From Spartobacteria bacterium (GTDB taxonomy: Bacteria; Verrucomicrobiota; Verrucomicrobiia; Chthoniobacterales; UBA10450): a stretch of DNA of 64,000 nt. The translations under genes and the position numbers were made by a program. The stretch lies in NCBI GenBank assembly GCA_003167365.1, contig PMTM01000018.1:1-64000 (forward strand), given 5' to 3'. Under the pieces are notes generated by a model that worked only from the letters and a program-made list of their open reading frames with translations, did no database searches and had not been told where the DNA came from. Each line of letters begins with the position of its first letter. Position 1 is the stretch's first letter. Below are positions 57,340 through 64,000 of this stretch, one piece after another.

Positions 57340-60300
57340 ATGAGAATAATTCGCATCCTGCCGTTGATCGCCGTTGGTCTCTTTCTCCGATTTGAAGCTG
57401 TGGCCGCGCCGCCAGCGGACGTTGAACTTATTAACGACAGCGGCGAATTACTTCAGCCGTCGAGCACGCTCGAGTTTCGCTTTGCCCGGCCCATTGTCGA
57501 TCGCGACCAGATCAGCGGCGCCGCCGCGCAATCGCCGATTGTTTTTCAACCTGATTTACCGGGACGTTTTACCTGGCTCAGCCGGAGAAGCGGCGTTTAC
57601 GTTTCGGAAAACGCGCCGCCTCTTGGTGTTTCATATCAAGTTACGATTCGGCGCGGACTGAAGGCTGCCGATGGAAACCTCATCGGCGAAAAGTTCCGCG
57701 CCACGTTACGCACGCCGCTGTTCGGGATCATCGCCACGCACAACGGCGTTTACGATAAAGACGATGTCGATCCAAAACCGAAGGTGCGCCTCGTTTTCAA
57801 CAGCGAAGTGGTGGAGAAAGGAGCATCCGCGATTTTCAAATTCGTTGATGAGAAAGGCGCAAAGATTCCATCGGTCGTTCGCTATGTGACGAGCGAGGAC
57901 GAATCGGATGAATCGACCACCGACGAGCGCGACTGGGAAGCAAGGTGGCACGAGGCCAAGTCCCCAACGGCCCCGGAAAATACCGAGAACAAACGCGAGA
58001 AGACGAAGCGCACGGTCTTCAATCGCATCATCGTTTCACCGGCCACTAATCTGACGGCGGGAAAAGCATGGCGTCTCGAGATGGCGGCGGGTCTGCGCTC
58101 CCGCTCGGGAAAATATCAGATTGCGAAGGCGCAGATTTTCGAGCTTGGATTTGTAAAAACGTTTACGCTCAAAGAACTTCGGACTTCGAGCTACATCAAT
58201 TCGGGACGCAGTGTTACCCTGGAGTTCTCTCAGGAGATCGCGCCGGATGTAACCGATGAAACAGGCGTAAAATTTTTTCATGTCGATCCTCCGGTCGCGA
58301 ACCTGCACCTAGGGGAGGATTATCACGCCGTCACATTGTCCGGTGATTTTCAGCGCGGTCAGCGGTATCGAGTCGAGATCGATCGCGCTGTAATCGCGCA
58401 GAACGGCCTGCCCTTTGAGGGCGATCGTGTCCGGACTTTCGAATTCGGGCCGGTCAAGCCACGACTTTATCTGCCGGAAATCACCGCGCATCAGATTCGC
58501 GGAGGCAACCGAAAGTTTGAAGTGCACTCCGGTAATTTGAAGGTGCTGCATGTGACTGCGCGATTGGTCGTGCCGAGCGAAGTCCCGCGCGCGATCACCG
58601 CGTTTTCGCAATACAACCGATCCTCTGACCAAGAGACGGACAGTGATGAGATTTATCAAAAACTTCCCGAAGACGCGATTACCGGCGCAGTCATTTCGGA
58701 TGAGAAAATTGATCTGTCATCTGGTGAGCTCGATGCGCCGCAGAACACGGTTTTGGATTGGGACAAGATTGCCGGGACGAAAAAAGCCGGCGCGATTTTC
58801 CTGACGGTAGAAGGCGAGCCGCGCCCGGAAGCAGCCGGCAAACCACCCGGCGCTCAAGCACTGATCCAAATCACCGACCTCGGCATCCTTTGGAAAAAGG
58901 TTGGCGGGGCATTGCGCGTAACTATTTTTTCCCACTCTACTGGCAAACCGGTTTCCGGTGCGCAAGTGTCGCTTCTGGATCCGGATTTCGGGCAGCTCGG
59001 CGCCGGGCAAACTGACTCCGCAGGTTTGGCGACGCTGCCGGTGAGCTCGGAGCCGGGATGGCTTCTTGCGCAACAAGGAGACGACGCGCACGCGATGCGC
59101 GTCGGCAAGAACGGGACCGAATTGCCAGTCGGCAGTAAGGACGTCTCCGTTTACTACCGCGATTGGGGACAACACCCCGAAAAAACCACGCGATTGCGCG
59201 CGTTTTTCTTCACGGATCGCCCGCTCTATCAGCCGGACGAAGAGGTGAAGGTGAAGGGCATCCTGCGCGAGATGCGCGATGGCAAACTTTCTCCCGCAAA
59301 AAATCGAGCCGGCAAAATAACTCTGCGCGACGAACGCGGAGACCGTGTCGCCGATGTCGACGTCAGTACGAGCGAGACCGGCGGTTTGGACGCGTCGTTG
59401 AAACTCGGTTCCGGCGTAGGAAAACGCACGTTGAGTTTCAAGCCGTCGCAGGTTGGGGACGAGGAAGTGTATGAGGGCGAATCGGAAATGTTTGAAGTCG
59501 CGTCCTATCAGCCGAACGCATTCGAGCTGAAAGTTGCGACTGCGAAAAGATTTCACGCGGACGAAGCGTTTCGCGCCGCCGTCTCGGCAAAATATTTCTT
59601 CGGCGCTCCGATCACGAAATCGCAGGCGCGCTGGACCATGCGTTACATGCGCGATCCGTTTCGACCTGATGGTTTCGATGACTTCTCATTCGGGCGCGTG
59701 GAGCAAGAAGAGGAGAACGCACTCACGTTGCGGGGAGAAGGCAACATCAACGGCGCGCAAGAGTTGATCATTGATCCTAAACTTCCGACGCCGGTCGGCG
59801 TTCCGCATGCCGGCGTTCTCACCGTCGAAGTTACCGACGCAAACCAACAAACGGTTTCCGACACGCAGCATGTCGTGCAGGATGCGTCGGACTTCTACCT
59901 TGGAATGGCCGCGCTCAATCGTTCGGTGATTTTGGTTGGGGAGGAAGTTACCGCGCGCATTGTTGCGGTGCAGGCCGACGGCAAGCCGCTGGTGAAGCCG
60001 GTGAAGATCAACGCCGAGCTCGTGCGGTTTCATCACGAAACGGTCCGGATGCAGGGCGCGGGCAAGTCGATCACGTTCAAAACGGAAACGCGCGAGGAGA
60101 AGATCGCGGAAAGTGCGGGCGAGACAATTGTGCCGAAAAAGATTGCCGATTCCTGGGATGCAAGCGATGGCCCGGGCGTCCGCTTCAAAATTCCGCAAGC
60201 AGGGGAGTATCGAATTCGCGCGAAGGCGAAAGACGCCGGTGGGCGCGAGGTCATCTCGGAGCTCGAAGTTTATGGAAGCGGCCGCGACAAACTCGCCTGG

Positions 60301-62994
60301 GATTTGCGTCACGCATCGCAGGTCGATCTTGTGCCGGACAAATCGGAATATCAGCCGGGCGATAAAGCGCGCATTCTCGTCAAGACGCCGATTTCAGGCA
60401 AAGCAATGGTGAGCATCGAGCGCGAGGACACCATCTTGCGCACCATGGAGGTGCAGCTCGAAGGCAACGCTCCTTCGTTCGAAGTTCCGGTCCTGGCTGG
60501 TGACACGCCGAACGTTTGCGTATCGATGATGTTGATCCGTGGCGCAGAAGCGAGCACGCGCAAGTTCAAGACACCCGATTATCGGTACGGCGTTTGCAAT
60601 CTTCACGTCGCAAACCCGGCGTCGCGCTTGCAGGTGAACGTCGCGCCGACGCGGGCGGAAGTGAAACCGGGCGACGATGTCGAAGTGGAGATCGCCGTAC
60701 GCGATGGAAAGGGAAGTGCGGTTGAAAATGCGGAGGTCACGTTTTTCGCAATCGATGACGGAGTCTTAGCGTTGACCGGATACACCCGCCCCTCGCCGGT
60801 CGAAACATTTTATCGCCCTTTGCCGCTGTTAATTCGAACGGGCCTGAGCTTGTACGAGTTGATGCCGGAGGATCCGGCAGATCTCGAATTTGAAAACAAA
60901 GGTTATTTGATCGGCGGCGGTGGCGTGGAAGGTCCAGGCACGAAATTGCGCCACGATTTTCCCGGCACGGCGTGCTGGATGCCGTCGCTGCGTACGGCGA
61001 AGAACGGAAAGGTGCGCGCGCATTTCAAGGCGCCCGATGCGCTGACGCGTTATCGCCTCGTGGCGGTCGTGCATGCTGGTGGCGATATGTTTGGTTCGGG
61101 CGAATCCGCGTTTGCAATTCGCAAACCGTTGATGGTGCTGCCGGCGCTCGGCTTGTTCGCAAACGTCGGCGACGAACTGAACGCGCGTGCGGTAATTCGT
61201 AACGACACCGGTGCGGATGGCATCGTCGATCTTTCCTTGAAGCTCGATCAAACCGCCGAATCGTCCCAACCGACTGCAGCCAAGATCGATATTAAGAATG
61301 GTGAAGCGCGCACAATCGATTTCCCGGTCCGGTTTCGGGCTGTGGGTCGAGCGGAATGGAGATGGTCCGCGCGTCTCCAAGCGAACGGCAAAGTCTTCGA
61401 CGATGAAGTGGTTTCGTCTCTCGATGTCGGTTCGCCGATGTTGGTGCTTCGCGAAATCTATTCCACCGATGCACGCGAAGCGGCGAACGATCTTCTTGCC
61501 GGAGTAAATCCTCAGATTCTCGAAGGCAGCGGAACGGCCGCCGTCACGGTCGCCAACACGCGCTTGGCCTCGTTGCGCGGGAGCGTGAGCCATCTGCGGG
61601 AATATCCGTACGGCTGCGCGGAGCAAACCGTGTCCGCCTTAATTCCTTGGGTGGTTCTGCCCGATCTGCGTCCCGTTCTTCCTGAACTAACGCCGGGCGA
61701 TGAGAAGAAAGCGATTGAAAAAGGTCTCGAGAAAATCGCGTCGATGCAAACCTCATCGGGCGGTTTGGCGTTTTGGCCGGGTGGGCACGAACCGAAATTA
61801 TTCCCGAGCGCTTATGCTGCGATTGCGCTCGCGTTGCTCGAGCGGCAGGGAACGCCGGTAAAAGATCGACAGGAGAAACTTCTCAAATATCTGAGCGAGG
61901 AGCTGCGCGGCTTAAATAAGCTTCGCGATGAATCCGCGCTCAGCGACCGCGTTCTCGCCGTTCTCGCGCTCGCGTTTTCCGGCCGAGCCGAGCCCGCGTA
62001 TCACGAAGAACTTTTCCGTCGTCGCGCTGAACTCTCGCATGAATCGCGTGCCCTTCTCGCGCTCGCTATCATCGAGGTTCACGGTCCGGCTGCGATGATC
62101 GATGAATTGCTCGATCCGCGGAAACCGGCGCCGGAAACATTTTCGTGGTTCAGCGGCGCGGCCCGCGAAACAGCGGCCGAACTGATGGCCTGGAGCCAGT
62201 ACAAACCGACGGCCCCCGAAGTTTCACGACTGGCGAGTGAACTTTTGCGCTTTCGTAAGAACGGACGCTGGCAGACAACGCAGGAAAATGCCTGGGCACT
62301 GATGGCGCTTGCGCGTTATTTCAAAAATGCCGAAGGCGGCGGCAATCCGGCTAGCGGCTCCCTGGTTTTCGATCAACAGAAAATTGCTTTTGACGTTACC
62401 CAGGAACACCCGTCCAAAACGCAAGAGTTTCAGTTTGATGCAACGAAGCAATTGAACGTGCTGCGCGTCGAAAATCCGCAGAAGGCAGTTCTTTTCGCCG
62501 ACGCCGATTTCAAAGCACATCCGCCGCTTGGCGATCAGCCGCGACAGGACCGTGGCTTCGCCGTTTCGCGCAGTTATCGGAAAATTGGCGACGACGGCTC
62601 GCTGCTCGAGCCGAGCAATCTGAAAGTAGGCGATCGCATCCTTGTTACTTTGCGAATCGAATTGTCGCGCCCGGCCCGCTTTGTCGCGATCGACGATCCG
62701 TTTCCGTCGATCTTCGAAGCGATCAATCCCTCGTTTGTGAGTCGCGTCGCGAGCGCTGGGGAAGAGTTCGCGACCGACAGTTTCAGCGATTACCGCGAAA
62801 TGCGTTCGGATCGCGTCCTGATTTTTTGCGATAGTTTGCCGTCAGGCGCATACACGTTCCGTTACTTGGCGCGGATTCGTTCTGCCGGAACGGCGATGGC
62901 CGGATCGACGAAAGCCGAGGAGATGTATCGGCCGGAAAGATTTGGTTTGAGCGAAACGATGCGCGTGACGAGTCGCGCCGCGGACGAAAAATGA
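57340..62994 (+). CDS. Bacterial alpha-2-macroglobulin (YfhM-like) with thioester
   Basis: This 1884-residue protein has a signal peptide (1-22, VAAPP) and no lipobox, unlike the E. coli homologue. Macroglobulin-like beta domains follow, including MG2/MG3-type with FFTDRPLYQPDEEV (about 630), the A2M domain (TACWMPSLRTAKNGKV, about 1210), and the thioester CAEQ with Cys1426 in YGCAEQT. The alpha/alpha toroid comes after that, and the protein ends with the receptor-binding-like domain. The thioester traps proteases in the periplasm. The 3' end overlaps pbpC, the partner expected to repair peptidoglycan. Confidence 0.95.
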   Translation: MRIIRILPLIAVGLFLRFEAVAAPPADVELINDSGELLQPSSTLEFRFARPIVDRDQISGAAAQSPIVFQPDLPGRFTWLSRRSGVYVSENAPPLGVSYQVTIRRGLKAADGNLIGEKFRATLRTPLFGIIATHNGVYDKDDVDPKPKVRLVFNSEVVEKGASAIFKFVDEKGAKIPSVVRYVTSEDESDESTTDERDWEARWHEAKSPTAPENTENKREKTKRTVFNRIIVSPATNLTAGKAWRLEMAAGLRSRSGKYQIAKAQIFELGFVKTFTLKELRTSSYINSGRSVTLEFSQEIAPDVTDETGVKFFHVDPPVANLHLGEDYHAVTLSGDFQRGQRYRVEIDRAVIAQNGLPFEGDRVRTFEFGPVKPRLYLPEITAHQIRGGNRKFEVHSGNLKVLHVTARLVVPSEVPRAITAFSQYNRSSDQETDSDEIYQKLPEDAITGAVISDEKIDLSSGELDAPQNTVLDWDKIAGTKKAGAIFLTVEGEPRPEAAGKPPGAQALIQITDLGILWKKVGGALRVTIFSHSTGKPVSGAQVSLLDPDFGQLGAGQTDSAGLATLPVSSEPGWLLAQQGDDAHAMRVGKNGTELPVGSKDVSVYYRDWGQHPEKTTRLRAFFFTDRPLYQPDEEVKVKGILREMRDGKLSPAKNRAGKITLRDERGDRVADVDVSTSETGGLDASLKLGSGVGKRTLSFKPSQVGDEEVYEGESEMFEVASYQPNAFELKVATAKRFHADEAFRAAVSAKYFFGAPITKSQARWTMRYMRDPFRPDGFDDFSFGRVEQEEENALTLRGEGNINGAQELIIDPKLPTPVGVPHAGVLTVEVTDANQQTVSDTQHVVQDASDFYLGMAALNRSVILVGEEVTARIVAVQADGKPLVKPVKINAELVRFHHETVRMQGAGKSITFKTETREEKIAESAGETIVPKKIADSWDASDGPGVRFKIPQAGEYRIRAKAKDAGGREVISELEVYGSGRDKLAWDLRHASQVDLVPDKSEYQPGDKARILVKTPISGKAMVSIEREDTILRTMEVQLEGNAPSFEVPVLAGDTPNVCVSMMLIRGAEASTRKFKTPDYRYGVCNLHVANPASRLQVNVAPTRAEVKPGDDVEVEIAVRDGKGSAVENAEVTFFAIDDGVLALTGYTRPSPVETFYRPLPLLIRTGLSLYELMPEDPADLEFENKGYLIGGGGVEGPGTKLRHDFPGTACWMPSLRTAKNGKVRAHFKAPDALTRYRLVAVVHAGGDMFGSGESAFAIRKPLMVLPALGLFANVGDELNARAVIRNDTGADGIVDLSLKLDQTAESSQPTAAKIDIKNGEARTIDFPVRFRAVGRAEWRWSARLQANGKVFDDEVVSSLDVGSPMLVLREIYSTDAREAANDLLAGVNPQILEGSGTAAVTVANTRLASLRGSVSHLREYPYGCAEQTVSALIPWVVLPDLRPVLPELTPGDEKKAIEKGLEKIASMQTSSGGLAFWPGGHEPKLFPSAYAAIALALLERQGTPVKDRQEKLLKYLSEELRGLNKLRDESALSDRVLAVLALAFSGRAEPAYHEELFRRRAELSHESRALLALAIIEVHGPAAMIDELLDPRKPAPETFSWFSGAARETAAELMAWSQYKPTAPEVSRLASELLRFRKNGRWQTTQENAWALMALARYFKNAEGGGNPASGSLVFDQQKIAFDVTQEHPSKTQEFQFDATKQLNVLRVENPQKAVLFADADFKAHPPLGDQPRQDRGFAVSRSYRKIGDDGSLLEPSNLKVGDRILVTLRIELSRPARFVAIDDPFPSIFEAINPSFVSRVASAGEEFATDSFSDYREMRSDRVLIFCDSLPSGAYTFRYLARIRSAGTAMAGSTKAEEMYRPERFGLSETMRVTSRAADEK

Positions 62995-64000
62995 AAACCG
63001 GCCACGCGGTTCGCCGCGCCATAACGATTTCGATCTTCGCCGTTATCGCGGCGGGAATTGCGCTTCGATTTACGCCGATCCCGAAGACGCTCGAACGCGG
63101 AGCGATCCCAAGTGTGGAATTTGTCGATCGCAACGGGCGACCACTCCGCACCATGCTGGTCGATCAACGTCGTTACGCGCGGCGCGTGCAACTCGCGGAA
63201 GTTTCGCCGCACATGGTCGATGCGACGCTGAGCGCGGAAGATCGGCATTTTTATCGTCACGTCGGCATCGACCCAGCAGCGATCGGTCGCGCAATGGTTT
63301 TCGCCATTCAACATCGGCATGTTCAATCCGGTGCGTCGACGATTACGCAGCAATTGATCAAGTTAAGTGGACCGGCACCGCGAACGGCGTTCCGAAAGGT
63401 CTGGGAAATGTGGCTCGCCCTTCGGCTGGAAATGAGTTGGTCGAAGCCGCGGATTCTCGAAGAGTATTTGAACCGGCTTGATTACGGAAATCTGCAGATC
63501 GGCGTAGGCGCGGCCAGCCATTATTACTTTGGCAAGCCGCCGTCCGATTTGAGCCCGGCGGAGTCTGCGTTTCTTGCCGGATTGCCAAAGGCGCCGAGCC
63601 GGCTGGATCCTCATTCCGATTTAGCCGCAGCGATTGCGCGGCAGCGTTGGGTTCTGCAACGGATGCGCACGAATGGATATATCGATTCAGAAACTTTCGA
63701 TCGCGCTGTGGCGGAGCCGGTTCAGCTTCTTCCGCCGCGTCATGAATTTGAAGCGCCGCATTTTGTCGATCTTTTGTTGCAACGCCGCCACTTGCTTCCG
63801 GCAGATGGCGGCCGCGTGCGCACGACGCTCGATGTCGAGCTTACCCACGAAGCCGAGCGCTCGTTGGCCGATCAGTTGGCGAGGATCACAGACAAGAATG
63901 CAACAAGCGGCGCAGTGGTTGTGATCGATAATCGAAGCGGCGAAGTGCTGGCCCTCGCTGGTTCGGGCGATTATTTCCGGCCGGGCGCGGGCCAGATCAA
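62991..64000 (+). CDS. pbpC: Penicillin-binding protein 1C, partial (runs off window)
   Basis: The ATG at 62991 overlaps the A2M stop (ATGA), and no stop occurs before 64000, giving 336 residues. One TM helix (about 9-27) is followed by a GT51 glycosyltransferase domain with SAEDRHFYRHVGID (catalytic Glu), SGASTITQQL and RKVWEMWLALRLE. The transpeptidase domain begins near the end (AVVVIDNRSGEVLALAGS). Shortness of the GT-TP linker and linkage to A2M identify PbpC-type enzymes. Confidence 0.95.
   Translation, partial: MKTGHAVRRAITISIFAVIAAGIALRFTPIPKTLERGAIPSVEFVDRNGRPLRTMLVDQRRYARRVQLAEVSPHMVDATLSAEDRHFYRHVGIDPAAIGRAMVFAIQHRHVQSGASTITQQLIKLSGPAPRTAFRKVWEMWLALRLEMSWSKPRILEEYLNRLDYGNLQIGVGAASHYYFGKPPSDLSPAESAFLAGLPKAPSRLDPHSDLAAAIARQRWVLQRMRTNGYIDSETFDRAVAEPVQLLPPRHEFEAPHFVDLLLQRRHLLPADGGRVRTTLDVELTHEAERSLADQLARITDKNATSGAVVVIDNRSGEVLALAGSGDYFRPGAGQI

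Noticed and set aside
1-64000. Search for integron integrase, transposase, tRNA, rRNA or CRISPR array
   Set aside because: No frame or segment with the needed motifs was recognised. tRNA detection by eye is limited.

Overview
The window looks like a chromosomal contig from a soil-type Verrucomicrobiota bacterium (Spartobacteria/Chthoniobacterales-like). This is an inference from a fused LpxC-FabZ next to LpxA, acidobacterial/verrucomicrobial-type ADOP (MacB/FtsX-like) permeases, an alpha-2-macroglobulin/PbpC pair, a verrucomicrobial-style small basic KARWA-repeat protein, moderately high GC and many small palindromic intergenic repeats. The cell is didermic: lipid A genes, outer-membrane porins, RND efflux and lipoproteins are all present. 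No rRNA, tRNA or CRISPR was recognised.

Region 1 (1-4.1 kb) is an integron-type gene-cassette array without a visible integrase. Seven same-strand small ORFs, plus one ORF sitting inside a split site, are separated by attC-like recombination sites that carry R' (RYYYAAC) and R'' (GTTRRRY) core boxes and pairing L arms. Several cassette stop codons lie in R' and two start codons lie in R''. The cassettes encode mainly small membrane or secreted proteins of unknown function, including one with a SLATT-like two-TM layout (a domain class linked to anti-phage systems) and one with a split zinc ribbon. A solitary cassette of the same type lies 39 kb away (43.0-43.3 kb).

Region 2 (4.3-13.7 kb) holds a 1700-residue secreted RHS/YD-repeat protein with a PT-rich linker, an inserted CHB_HEX-like domain and a variable C-terminus. 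A candidate exported immunity protein follows it. Then come a truncated comM remnant, a lipoprotein and an exported M3 (Dcp-type) peptidase.

Region 3 (13.9-23.8 kb) appears to be one regulatory unit. An NtrC-type sigma-54 activator and its histidine kinase precede a perfect -24/-12 (sigma-54) promoter with an upstream 8-bp inverted repeat. The promoter reads into a small membrane protein, a periplasmic adaptor, two ABC ATPases, one intact ADOP permease, three decayed permease remnants and a DUF4097-like lipoprotein.

Region 4 (23.8-40 kb) is mostly housekeeping: YajQ, a MoaD-like sulfur carrier, YjbQ (one intact copy and one copy in two pieces 3.4 kb apart), an outer-membrane barrel, a two-gene membrane operon, a sigma-70 fragment, a serine hydrolase, a TPR protein, oligoendopeptidase F, a UDG-like protein, DUF2905, DnaJ/CbpA, RpiB, a UbiA prenyltransferase, an MBL-like protein, a GspF/PilC protein, a methyltransferase and RarA.

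Region 5 (40.2-54.9 kb) has a P3A-type proton ATPase, the solitary cassette, and an efflux locus. The efflux locus is an OmpR-type regulator, a histidine kinase, an RND adaptor, an RraA-like protein, an RND pump fused in one 1519-residue ORF to a TolC-type outer-membrane factor through an internal signal-peptide-like segment, and a DcaP-like porin.

Region 6 (55.1-64 kb) has lpxC-fabZ and lpxA on the minus strand, divergent from an alpha-2-macroglobulin gene overlapping pbpC, which runs off the window.
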